Shown here: piece by piece, positions 1 to 5,925 of the stretch
Layout of the letters: every line of letters begins with the position of its first letter
Numbering within the stretch: the first letter of the stretch is position 1
Source: Bacteroidota bacterium
GTDB taxonomy: Bacteria > Bacteroidota > Bacteroidia > Flavobacteriales > Flavobacteriaceae
Reading direction: 5' to 3'
Length of the DNA stretch: 7,517 bases
Assembly (NCBI GenBank): GCA_947468985.1
Contig: CANINJ010000089.1
Span: forward strand, 1 to 7,517
The notes under the pieces: generated by a model
What the model saw: the letters and a program-made list of their open reading frames with translations, nothing else
What the model was told of the DNA's origin: nothing
The model's database searches: none
Position numbers and translations under genes: made by a program

Positions 1-284
1 AATGGCACAGTCAAAATCCAATCCACATATCTGAAGAATGTAGGCGATTCTTGAAATTCTGCCCAATATTCTTTCATGTAGAAATAATGTACTGCAGCGA
101 TAAAGGTAATTAAACCAGATACCAATACAGAAGTGCGCCACTTTTTATCAAATTGATTTAATGATAAAAAGAAAAATGCAGATGCCGCCATCATAGCCAT
201 GCATCCAACGAAGAAAGTGAATCCTACATAATCTGTAGGTGCTAACTTTCCAATCAAACTTGGGATAAACATAAAATTTGTCAT
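1..284 (-). CDS. Microbial rhodopsin, proton-pump (proteorhodopsin) type, 5' part only
   Basis: This is the N-terminal 94 residues of a seven-helix retinal protein; the rest lies beyond the left edge. It would sit in the inner membrane and use light to move protons outward. A first helix spans about residues 18-42, a second about 51-70, and the third begins near 84. Residues 85-94 read RYVDWILTVP, the helix C signature: by proteorhodopsin numbering R85 is R94, D88 is the Schiff-base counter-ion D97 and T92 is T101. H66 (in AAVHYFYM) matches H75, which pairs with D97. D and T at these positions indicate a DTx proton pump rather than the NDQ sodium-pump signature. The spectral-tuning residue (105) and proton donor (108) fall just outside the window. 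The start at 284 follows a Bacteroidota-type leader without a Shine-Dalgarno site; no signal peptide is seen. It lies divergent to blh. Confidence 0.93.
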   Translation of the reverse strand, partial: MTNFMFIPSLIGKLAPTDYVGFTFFVGCMAMMAASAFFFLSLNQFDKKWRTSVLVSGLITFIAAVHYFYMKEYWAEFQESPTFFRYVDWILTVP

Positions 285-286
285 AA

Positions 287-304
287 TTAAATTGGTTAAA
301 TTGG
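287..304. repeat. Two tandem copies of a 9-bp unit in the rhodopsin leader
   Basis: TTAAATTGG occurs twice back to back immediately upstream of the rhodopsin start codon, so the leader RNA reads CCAATTTAA twice just before ATG. It may be chance in AT-rich DNA, or it may affect translation start; nothing more can be said from the sequence. Confidence 0.5.
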
Positions 305-327
305 TCACAAAAATATTTTTGTTGAAG

Positions 328-335
328 CAAATTTA
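328..335 (-). promoter_or_regulatory. Candidate -7 box of the rhodopsin promoter
   Basis: On the minus strand these bases read TAAATTTG, an exact match to the Bacteroidota sigma-factor -7 consensus TAnnTTTG. Transcription would begin near 320, giving a leader of about 35 nt. No good -33 TTTG is present at the usual distance, so this rests on the -7 box alone. Confidence 0.4.
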
Positions 336-363
336 AAAAAAGTTAAACAATAAAAAAGCATTT

Positions 364-383
364 TAGTTATTTTTTTTTAACTA
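364..383. promoter_or_regulatory. Small inverted repeat between rhodopsin and blh
   Basis: TAGTTA and TAACTA (6 bp arms) flank a run of eight T. The repeat sits between the divergent start codons, about 29 bp beyond the rhodopsin -7 box and 27 bp before the blh start. It could be an operator acting on one or both genes, but short palindromes are frequent in such AT-rich DNA. No exact TAnnTTTG box was found on the plus strand for blh. Confidence 0.25.
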
Positions 384-410
384 TTTTTAAACAATATTTA
401 AAAATTCATT

Positions 411-1283
411 ATGAAATATTCAAATTTTGCAATTATAGCAAGCTTTTTCGGACTATGGCTCGATTCTTACATTTCAAATAAAAGTCAACTAATTTTTGGT
501 TTTATATTGATATTGACATTCGGCATACTTCATGGATCGAATGATTTACTGTTAATTAAAAATATTGGTTCTAAAAAAAATACCTTATCATTATTAAAAT
601 TACTTTTCTATTATTTAATCGTAGTTGGGTTTGGAGCGCTTCTGTTTTGGATTATTCCTTGGTTTGCCTTATTGCTTTTTATAGTAGTTAGCGGTTATCA
701 TTTTGGGGAACAACAATGGGAAAATCTCGAAAAAAGCAACATTTTCAAGCTTTTTGAATTCACTTATGGTTTATTTATATTATTATTACTTTTTATATTT
801 CACATAAAAGAAGTTCAAGAAGTTATTAGAAACATAACCTCAATAACGGTTTCTGAAAGTTATTTTACAGTAGGATTAGCCATTACAACCTTATTACTGA
901 TAATTCTCGGGATTTACTTTTCTCAAAAATTAATAGAATTCAAAAGCAAATGGTTTCTGGAAACTTTCTATTTACTTGTTTTTACTATTATATTTAAAGT
1001 TTCGAGCTTGATATGGGGATTTGCAATTTATTTCATTTTATGGCACAGTATTCCTTCTATAATAAATCAAGTAGTTTATTTGAAAGGGGAATTTAATTGG
1101 AAGAATTTTGGCAGCTACATTAAAACTGCTTTTGCGTATTGGTTGGTTTCCCTAATAGGGATTGCAGTATTGTATTTATTGTTTAAAGATATTCAAATAT
1201 TCAACGCTCTATTTTTCTCTTTCTTGGCGGCAATAACTTTTCCGCATGTTTTGGTAATTTATATTTTATTCCAAAAGAAATAA
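411..1283 (+). CDS. blh: Beta-carotene 15,15'-dioxygenase, Brp/Blh family
   Basis: Family members cleave beta-carotene at its central double bond to give two molecules of all-trans-retinal, the chromophore of rhodopsins. The 290-residue protein is almost entirely hydrophobic with several membrane helices, as expected for this integral membrane family. Histidines expected to bind the iron lie in the typical contexts: H41 in FGILHGSND (with D45), H97 in SGYHFGEQQW, H212 in LWHSIPSI and H279 in FPHVLV near the C-terminus. The length is close to normal for the family and both ends look intact. The gene is divergent from the rhodopsin gene, so the pigment protein and the enzyme making its cofactor are side by side. 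No carotenoid synthesis genes (crt) are present here and they must be elsewhere. The stop is followed within 2 bp by a terminator hairpin. Confidence 0.93.
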   Translation: MKYSNFAIIASFFGLWLDSYISNKSQLIFGFILILTFGILHGSNDLLLIKNIGSKKNTLSLLKLLFYYLIVVGFGALLFWIIPWFALLLFIVVSGYHFGEQQWENLEKSNIFKLFEFTYGLFILLLLFIFHIKEVQEVIRNITSITVSESYFTVGLAITTLLLIILGIYFSQKLIEFKSKWFLETFYLLVFTIIFKVSSLIWGFAIYFILWHSIPSIINQVVYLKGEFNWKNFGSYIKTAFAYWLVSLIGIAVLYLLFKDIQIFNALFFSFLAAITFPHVLVIYILFQKK

Positions 1284-1284
1284 A

Positions 1285-1312
1285 AAAACCGAGCTATTTC
1301 TAACTCGGTTTT
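1285..1312. terminator. Bidirectional terminator between blh and the 271-residue protein gene
   Basis: AAAACCGAG (1285-1293) pairs perfectly with CTCGGTTTT (1304-1312) around a 10-nt loop. It starts 2 bp after the blh stop and is flanked by an A-run on the left and T-run on the right, so it can act on both strands. The minus-strand reading, ending in seven T, looks the stronger. Confidence 0.8.
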
Positions 1313-1322
1313 CAATATAAAT

Positions 1323-1348
1323 AAAGTGAATTAATTATTATTCACTTT
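1323..1348 (-). terminator. Second hairpin overlapping the stop of the 271-residue protein gene
   Basis: AAAGTGAAT (1323-1331) and ATTCACTTT (1340-1348) form a 9-bp stem with an 8-nt loop that includes the minus-strand stop codon. Read on the minus strand it is followed by a T-rich stretch and then by the stronger hairpin at 1285-1312, so the gene appears to end in two tandem hairpins. Confidence 0.45.
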
Positions 1349-2153
1349 TTGTTCTTATTGCTAGTGGAATTGCTAATCTTGGAATAAAATTAACTAACGC
1401 AGCAACTATAGAATATAAGAAATTATAGATTGCAAGATTAACATATAAAACTGCAAGTCCTGCAATTACATTGATGTATGCACCAGCAACAATAATTAAA
1501 TCATTGGCATCCCAAAGGAAATCACCACCAAAAGTTTGAGTTGAATTCATTTTGAAATCAGCAAAAGAGTGAAGAATTGAAGCCAAAGCATCCATTCGAA
1601 CAACTGATAACAATGAAGAAATTGCATTCATAGGCAATGCATATAAACCACTAATATTACTTAAAATTGAGTCACTCGCATAAGATGAAAATAAATCAGC
1701 ATCAAATACAAAAGATAAAGTTAAATTAAAAGCAGCGATTAATCCAGCAATTGCCATAACTTCTCCTAAAATTCTGATATTCGTAGTAACAAAATCTTTA
1801 AAAATAAACTCAACCATTCCGTTATGAGAACCACCAAGACTTTCGCCTCTTGATCTAATTACTTGAGAAATAGGAAACGCAGAATACGCCAATAATGCAA
1901 ATGTTAGAATACTTCCAACCATTCCTATCCCACCTGCAGTAGGACTTTGAAAATAGGCCATTGCAGCATTTACAATTCCATACTCCATACCAAGAAGAAA
2001 AACTAAAGCGGCAATTTGATAAATGGTTTTAACATAGCAACGGATTCCGTCTTGAGAATCGAAGCCTTCTACTGCAGCATTCAGTTTTGCATTTAATACT
2101 TTTTGATTTACCATTTGTGGAAAATCAAGAATTTGATGAAAAATTTGTTTCAT
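1338..2153 (-). CDS. Multi-spanning membrane protein of unknown function (271 residues)
   Basis: I do not recognise this family. After a soluble N-terminal stretch of about 42 residues there are hydrophobic segments at roughly 46-68, 76-98, 124-150 and 168-187, then a long hydrophobic region at about 217-262 that could hold two helices. The central loop RSRGESLGGSHNG (near 101-113) is polar and glycine-rich, and would face one side of the membrane. No signal peptide, enzyme motif or transporter signature is evident. The start at 2153 has no Shine-Dalgarno site, which is normal for this group. The gene is monocistronic: menD is 426 bp upstream on the same strand, and downstream lie two hairpins and the convergent blh. 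Its most notable trait is a long leader that appears structured (2160-2252). A link to the neighbouring phototrophy genes is possible but nothing in the sequence shows it. Confidence 0.85.
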   Translation of the reverse strand: MKQIFHQILDFPQMVNQKVLNAKLNAAVEGFDSQDGIRCYVKTIYQIAALVFLLGMEYGIVNAAMAYFQSPTAGGIGMVGSILTFALLAYSAFPISQVIRSRGESLGGSHNGMVEFIFKDFVTTNIRILGEVMAIAGLIAAFNLTLSFVFDADLFSSYASDSILSNISGLYALPMNAISSLLSVVRMDALASILHSFADFKMNSTQTFGGDFLWDANDLIIVAGAYINVIAGLAVLYVNLAIYNFLYSIVAALVNFIPRLAIPLAIRTKSE

Positions 2154-2167
2154 TATAATTAAATTTA

Positions 2168-2252
2168 GGTTTTCTTACTCGTATGGCTTTTCGGTACCGC
2201 CCCGTTTATTTAAGTGGTTTCTGGACTCCACTTTATTAAAACAACACTTAAA
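2168..2252 (-). ncRNA. Candidate structured 5' leader RNA (possible cis-regulatory element)
   Basis: Read on the minus strand, this leader of the 271-residue protein gene has a GC-rich core, CGGGGCGGTACCG (2204-2192), in otherwise extremely AT-rich surroundings. Upstream of the core, AAGTGG (2233-2228) pairs with CCACTT (2217-2212) around a 10-nt loop. The loop bases GTCC (2226-2223) could pair with GGGC (2202-2199) as a pseudoknot with one G-U pair. GGC (2201-2199) could instead pair with GCC (2187-2185). The arm 2216-2209 can also pair over 8 bp with TTTAAGTG at 2252-2245, which excludes the first stem: a switch-like arrangement. A -7 box at 2271-2278 would start transcripts just upstream. 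I cannot match it to a riboswitch class I remember, so structure and function are inference. Confidence 0.42.
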
Positions 2253-2270
2253 ATATTGTTAAATTCATAT

Positions 2271-2278
2271 CAAACTTA
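2271..2278 (-). promoter_or_regulatory. Candidate -7 box for the 271-residue protein gene
   Basis: The minus strand reads TAAGTTTG, an exact TAnnTTTG match. Transcription would start near 2265, about 110 nt before the start codon, so the RNA would include the whole candidate structured leader. A TTTG at 2294-2291 is only 12 bp upstream, too close for a standard -33 element. Confidence 0.4.
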
Positions 2279-2579
2279 ATTAATTAAAATCAAATTAATA
2301 ATTCAATACTTAAAAAGTTATTAAATATATATTTATTAAATTGTTAATAACTACAGTTTAAAATAGGAATATATACAGCTTATAAGGCATTTTATAAGGA
2401 AGTAGCAAAACATTTGAAATGCATTTAATAGCTAATTAATTATAATATTAGTTGGGAAAGGATCTGAAATAAGGAAAAGGAAGTTGCTATTATTGAAAAT
2501 AAAACATCTAAAAAATTAGTTATCTATTATTAATTCAATAAAAAAGGAGTTGATTATGGCAATAAAAAAAAGAAATGTT
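2279..2579. other. AT-rich spacer with no convincing gene
   Basis: Between the leader of the 271-residue protein gene and the menD stop there is very AT-rich DNA without a supported gene. A small inverted repeat, CTTATAA/TTATAAG with a 6-bp loop, lies at 2379-2398. Downstream of menD on the minus strand the RNA has a run of eight T near 2572-2565 after only a weak 4-bp stem, so menD termination is not clear. A good Shine-Dalgarno sequence (AAGGAG, near 2544-2549) precedes a plus-strand ATG at 2556, but it opens only a 30-codon frame running antisense into menD. Confidence 0.5.
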
Positions 2580-4241
2580 TTACATCAATTCTTTAAAATA
2601 TTGCAAAAGAACACTATCGTTTTCGCGAGTTGGCGTAAATACTTCTAAAATATAAGGTTTGTTATTTTGAGAATACATTTTTTCTAATTCTTTATTCAAA
2701 CAAGATTCATCACTGGCAATTGCATATTCAAAACCATACATTTTTGCCAAATGTTCCGCAGTCAAACAATGTGATGTCTCAAAAAATGTATTGAAAACAG
2801 GCGTTTCATCGTGTCCTGGTAATATTCTGAAGATGCCTCCACCTCCATTGTTTATCAATATAATCTTGAGATTTTTGGAAATATAATTGTTCCATAACGC
2901 ATTGGAATCATACAGAAAACTAATATCTCCTGTAATTAAAACAGTTTGTTTTTCATTGGCTACAGCTGCACCAATTGCTGTGGAAGTACTTCCGTCAATT
3001 CCGCTAGTTCCTCGATTACAATATACTTCAATTGACGGATGAATATCAATTAATTGCGCATACCGAATTGCCGAACTGTTGCTAATTTGCAAGTGACTGT
3101 TTATTGGTAAACTCTGAATTACTTTCTCAAAAACCTTGAAATCTGAAAATGGAATTTTTGACAAATAGATTTTGTGTTTCGCTTTTCTGAGTGTATTTAT
3201 AACATTAAAAGTATCGAAATAATCACTTTTTATAGGTTCTAATAATGGAATAAATGCCTTAAAAAAAGTATTCGGGTCGGTTTCAAAATGCTTGATCAAA
3301 CAACCAAAAGTATTGTAGGCACGCAAAGAATCTATGTGCCAATGGTGTTTTGGTTTGTATTTTCGTAACGCTGCCTTGATGCGTTTGGATACTACCATTC
3401 CACCAAAAGTAATTAGGATTTCGGGTTGAAACACCTCAAAATCATCCGATGAAAATGGGGTAATTATAGTGTCTATATTATTTATAAAGGAAGGATGTTG
3501 CAAATTGGATGTTGTTTCTGTCATCACCACAACCGAAGCATCATTTGCTAAAAAATCAACTATTGAAGGATCAATTGCATTGGGTTCATTGACACCAACG
3601 AGTATTAATTTCTTTTTTGTTGAGTTCCAAATGGATGCAAATTCAATCCAATTCTCGGTTGAAACATCGGGATCGTCATTTGCGGAAGCGGAAGTATTTA
3701 TAGTAACAGAAAGCTCTGAAACCGTTTCATACAAAGGCTCTTCAAAAGGCGCGTTGATGTGAACGGGACCTTTTTTTGCAATAGCATAATTAATAGCTTC
3801 ATTGATTTTAAAATCGTTTTCTGAAGACGCACCATCAACCAAATTGGCATTGTACAACGAATGATTTTCAAACACCTTTTCTTGACGAATGGTTTGCCCG
3901 TCACCAATATCGATTTTATCTAAAGGCCTGTCAGCACTGATAACTACCAACGGAATTTGACTGTAAAATGCTTCGGCAAAGGCAGGATAATAATTCAAAA
4001 GTGCGGATCCTGAAGTGCAAACTACGGCAACAGGTTTCTTGATTTGCTGTGCTATTCCCAACGCAAAAAAAGCAGCACTTCGCTCGTCGGCAATACTGTA
4101 ACAGGTGAATTTAGGATTATTGACAAACCCAATAATCAAAGGCGCATTTCTTGAACCTGGCGAAATTACAATGTTAGTGACTCCTTTGGCGAGACAAATT
4201 TCGATGATGCTTTGCGCTAAAGGAATTTTTGGATAAATCAT
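2580..4241 (-). CDS. menD: 2-succinyl-5-enolpyruvyl-6-hydroxy-3-cyclohexene-1-carboxylate synthase (MenD)
   Basis: MenD is the thiamine-diphosphate enzyme that joins isochorismate and 2-oxoglutarate, with loss of CO2, in menaquinone synthesis. The 553-residue form has the expected layout: an N-terminal ThDP pyrimidine-binding domain with SPGSRNAPL (27-35) and DERSAAF (52-58, E53 being the cofactor-activating glutamate), GDGQTIRQ (113-120), a middle domain, and a C-terminal diphosphate/Mg site GDISFLYD (438-445) ending in NNGGGGIF (464-471). The length fits the family. The frame stays open to 4301, but I place the start at 4241 (MIYPKIPLAQ). The 20 residues before it are translated from a tandem intergenic repeat and do not resemble MenD. 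Menaquinone is the main respiratory quinone of Bacteroidota, so this is a core gene. No other men gene adjoins it; the neighbours are an unknown membrane protein and a divergent GNAT gene. Confidence 0.95.
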   Translation of the reverse strand: MIYPKIPLAQSIIEICLAKGVTNIVISPGSRNAPLIIGFVNNPKFTCYSIADERSAAFFALGIAQQIKKPVAVVCTSGSALLNYYPAFAEAFYSQIPLVVISADRPLDKIDIGDGQTIRQEKVFENHSLYNANLVDGASSENDFKINEAINYAIAKKGPVHINAPFEEPLYETVSELSVTINTSASANDDPDVSTENWIEFASIWNSTKKKLILVGVNEPNAIDPSIVDFLANDASVVVMTETTSNLQHPSFINNIDTIITPFSSDDFEVFQPEILITFGGMVVSKRIKAALRKYKPKHHWHIDSLRAYNTFGCLIKHFETDPNTFFKAFIPLLEPIKSDYFDTFNVINTLRKAKHKIYLSKIPFSDFKVFEKVIQSLPINSHLQISNSSAIRYAQLIDIHPSIEVYCNRGTSGIDGSTSTAIGAAVANEKQTVLITGDISFLYDSNALWNNYISKNLKIILINNGGGGIFRILPGHDETPVFNTFFETSHCLTAEHLAKMYGFEYAIASDESCLNKELEKMYSQNNKPYILEVFTPTRENDSVLLQYFKELM

Positions 4242-4250
4242 TATAATTAA

Positions 4251-4302
4251 GGTACAAAGTTGTAAAGTAAGGTTCAAAGATGCAAAGGTACAAAGTTGCA
4301 AA
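4251..4302. repeat. Short tandem repeat, 16-bp unit built on an 8-bp NNNNCAAA period
   Basis: Three near-identical 16-bp units lie just upstream of menD: GGTACAAAGTTGTAAA (4251-4266), then a 4-bp GTAA insert, GGTTCAAAGATGCAAA (4271-4286) and GGTACAAAGTTGCAAA (4287-4302). Each splits into 8-bp halves, most ending in CAAA. On the minus strand the units read TTTGNNNN over and over. From memory, similar CAAAG/TTTG repeats occur in Flavobacterium intergenic regions. The array lies between the divergent menD and GNAT starts and extends the menD frame artificially. Confidence 0.8.
4283..4290 (-). promoter_or_regulatory. Candidate menD -7 box inside the tandem repeat
   Basis: Where two repeat units meet, the minus strand reads TACCTTTG, an exact TAnnTTTG match. 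Transcription would begin near 4276, giving a leader of about 35 nt ahead of the start at 4241. No TTTG sits at the usual -33 distance, and the repeat is TTTG-rich by nature, so this may be coincidence. Confidence 0.3.
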
Positions 4303-4333
4303 GGTTTTTACTAAGTTCTTTAATTAGATTTAT

Positions 4334-4341
4334 TACTTTTG
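4334..4341 (+). promoter_or_regulatory. Candidate -7 box for the GNAT gene
   Basis: TACTTTTG matches TAnnTTTG and lies 17 bp before the ATG at 4359, giving a leader of roughly 10 nt. The -33 region is AT-rich without a clear TTTG. Confidence 0.35.
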
Positions 4342-4358
4342 GTAAACAATTAGACTAA

Positions 4359-4856
4359 ATGGAAATCCGAATTAGAGCTTACCAAACCGAAGATACCCAA
4401 GCTATTTTGGATATTATTAATTACAATATACTTCATTCTACTGCTTTATATGACTATTCTATTCGAAATTACGAACAACAAAAAGCCATTTTGGAAGATA
4501 AAACCAATAAAGGTTTTCCTGTAATAGTTGCTGAATTGAACCGAGAACTTGTTGGATTTGGTATGTATAGCGAATTTCGATTTCGAGAAGCGTATAAGTT
4601 TACTGTGGAACATTCGGTTTATGTTTCTGAAAATCATATTGGAAAAGGCATTGGAAAATTGCTTTTATCTAAATTAATTCAATTGGCGAAAGCTCAAGGA
4701 CTGCACACAATGATTGGCGTAATTGATTCCGAAAATCAAGGCAGCATTGCTTTTCACGAACAATTTGGATTTAAAACTGTGGGAATCATCAAAGAATCGG
4801 GATATAAATTTGACCGATGGTTGGATTCTATTTTTGTGCAATTACTTTTAAAATGA
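4359..4856 (+). CDS. GNAT N-acetyltransferase, phosphinothricin/L-amino-acid acetyltransferase type
   Basis: This 165-residue protein is a full-length GNAT enzyme that would transfer acetyl from acetyl-CoA to an amino group. The N-terminal strand and helix with INYNILHSTALYD (20-32), the segment FRFREAYKFTVEHSVYV (73-89, E84 at the conserved glutamate), the acetyl-CoA pyrophosphate loop HIGKGIG (93-99) and the C-terminal SENQGSIAFHEQFGFKTVG with a following DRWLDS are the pattern of the PAT/YncA (MnaT) subfamily. Members acetylate phosphinothricin, methionine sulfone/sulfoximine or related amino acids, but the exact substrate cannot be read from sequence and many homologues do not give herbicide resistance. 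It is divergent from menD. A tRNA-dihydrouridine synthase gene starts 42 bp after its stop on the same strand, with its own possible promoter. Confidence 0.9.
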   Translation: MEIRIRAYQTEDTQAILDIINYNILHSTALYDYSIRNYEQQKAILEDKTNKGFPVIVAELNRELVGFGMYSEFRFREAYKFTVEHSVYVSENHIGKGIGKLLLSKLIQLAKAQGLHTMIGVIDSENQGSIAFHEQFGFKTVGIIKESGYKFDRWLDSIFVQLLLK

Positions 4857-4874
4857 TAACTGTGTAAAGAACCG

Positions 4875-4882
4875 TATATTTG
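4875..4882 (+). promoter_or_regulatory. Candidate -7 box for the tRNA-dihydrouridine synthase gene
   Basis: TATATTTG is an exact TAnnTTTG match in the 42-bp gap after the GNAT gene, 16 bp before the ATG at 4899. It suggests that the synthase may be transcribed on its own as well as by readthrough. No clear -33 element is seen. Confidence 0.35.
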
Positions 4883-4898
4883 CGCAACTAAATAATTT

Positions 4899-5849
4899 AT
4901 GAGCTTTACCTTACTTTCTTCGCCCTTGCAGGGATTTACCGATTTTCGTTTTAGAAATACCATCAACAAATACTTTGGGGGAATTGACACGTATTATTCT
5001 CCTTATATTCGTTTGAATGGAAAATTGGTGATTAAACCTTCTTATGAACGCGATTTGCTTCCTGAAAACAATATAGGTTTAGAAGTGATTCCGCAAATTA
5101 TCACTAATGATGCTGATGAGTTTTTGTTTGTTGCCAAGTATGTAAAAGACCTTGGCTACAAAGAATTAAATTGGAATTTAGGTTGTCCTTACCCAATGGT
5201 TACGAAGTCTGGAATGGGTTCAGGATTGATTTGCAACCCTGAAAAAATAAATCATATTCTTGACAAAGTACATTCGGAATCGGAAATTATTGTATCTATG
5301 AAAATGCGTTTGGGTTATGATACTACCGAAGAAATATTAGATGTTTTGCCCATTTTGGATACATATCCAATTAAAAATATTGCCATTCACGCCCGCATTG
5401 GCAAACAATTGTATAAAGGCGGCGTGCATTTGGATGCATTTCAACAGTGCATCGACAACACCAAACACAAATTGTATTACAATGGCGATATAAAATCGGT
5501 GGCTAAATTCCGTGAAATGCAGGAACGTTTTCCCACTATTGACCATTGGATGATTGGTAGAGGATTGATTTCAGATCCGTTTTTGCCAAGTATGATTCGA
5601 CAAAATACCTTAGAATATCCGAAGAATAAAATGGAATTATTCAGTGCATTTCACGATACTTTATATGGAATTTATAGCGAATCATTATCTGGCTCTACAC
5701 ATCTTTTACTTAAAATGTATCATTTATGGGAATATTTTGCAGTTACTTTTTCAAATCCACATAAAGTATTGAAGAAAATTAAAAAGGCACAAAGCATTCG
5801 GAATTATGAACTTGCCGTTACCGAAATCTTCAAAAACGAAAAGATTTAG
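4899..5849 (+). CDS. tRNA-dihydrouridine synthase (Dus family)
   Basis: Dus enzymes are FMN- and NADPH-dependent and reduce particular uridines in tRNA to dihydrouridine. The 316-residue protein begins with the FMN-binding segment SSPLQGFTDFRFR (7-19) of the TIM barrel. It has the catalytic cysteine C96 in NLGCPYPMVTKSGMGSGL, the lysine/arginine pair in SMKMRLG (K135, R137), the histidine/arginine pair in AIHARIG (H164, R166), FMN-phosphate contacts in YNGDI (194-198), and GRGLISDPFL (220-229). The rest is the small helical tRNA-binding domain. In length and cysteine position it is nearest to DusC-like enzymes, but the site modified cannot be assigned. The usual CPS of the active-site loop is CPY here. 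The start at 4899 puts the FMN segment at the usual N-terminal position. It ends 21 bp before a strong terminator facing the peroxidase gene. Confidence 0.93.
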   Translation: MSFTLLSSPLQGFTDFRFRNTINKYFGGIDTYYSPYIRLNGKLVIKPSYERDLLPENNIGLEVIPQIITNDADEFLFVAKYVKDLGYKELNWNLGCPYPMVTKSGMGSGLICNPEKINHILDKVHSESEIIVSMKMRLGYDTTEEILDVLPILDTYPIKNIAIHARIGKQLYKGGVHLDAFQQCIDNTKHKLYYNGDIKSVAKFREMQERFPTIDHWMIGRGLISDPFLPSMIRQNTLEYPKNKMELFSAFHDTLYGIYSESLSGSTHLLLKMYHLWEYFAVTFSNPHKVLKKIKKAQSIRNYELAVTEIFKNEKI

Positions 5850-5870
5850 TTTCAAAACTTCTATAAAATA

Positions 5871-5904
5871 AAATGAGATTCTCGTTTGACTGAGAATCTC
5901 ATTT
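5871..5904. terminator. Strong bidirectional terminator between convergent genes
   Basis: AAATGAGATTCTC (5871-5883) and GAGAATCTCATTT (5892-5904) form a perfect 13-bp stem with an 8-nt loop. The plus-strand exit is TTTAATAT and the minus-strand exit TTTTATTTTA. It lies between the convergent stops of the tRNA-dihydrouridine synthase (5849) and peroxidase (5926) genes, so one hairpin can serve both. Confidence 0.88.
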
Positions 5905-5925
5905 AATATAAAAAGTGGCGAGGAC

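Noticed and set aside
148..330. A 60-codon minus-strand open frame at the left end
   Set aside because: It overlaps the rhodopsin gene in another frame. The frame from 284 gives a textbook rhodopsin sequence, whereas this one gives a low-complexity, family-less peptide.
2160..2252. Assignment of the GC-rich leader to a named riboswitch (fluoride, guanidine, preQ1, c-di-GMP, SAM)
   Set aside because: I compared it from memory with the conserved cores of these classes and found no convincing match, so it is left as an unassigned candidate.
2562..2590. A menD terminator made of a short stem plus eight T
   Set aside because: The stem (ATGT/ACAT) is only 4 bp and AT-rich, too weak to list as a terminator.
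3469..3762. A 97-codon plus-strand open frame within menD
   Set aside because: It lies entirely antisense to the conserved middle of menD, and its Ser/Thr-rich product matches nothing recognisable.
4242..4301. A 20-residue N-terminal extension of MenD
   Set aside because: These codons are the translated tandem repeat. MIYPKIPLAQ at 4241 fits the start of the family, and the total length is then normal.
4754..4990. A 78-codon minus-strand frame across the GNAT/tRNA-dihydrouridine synthase junction
   Set aside because: It is antisense to two confidently identified genes and has no family resemblance.
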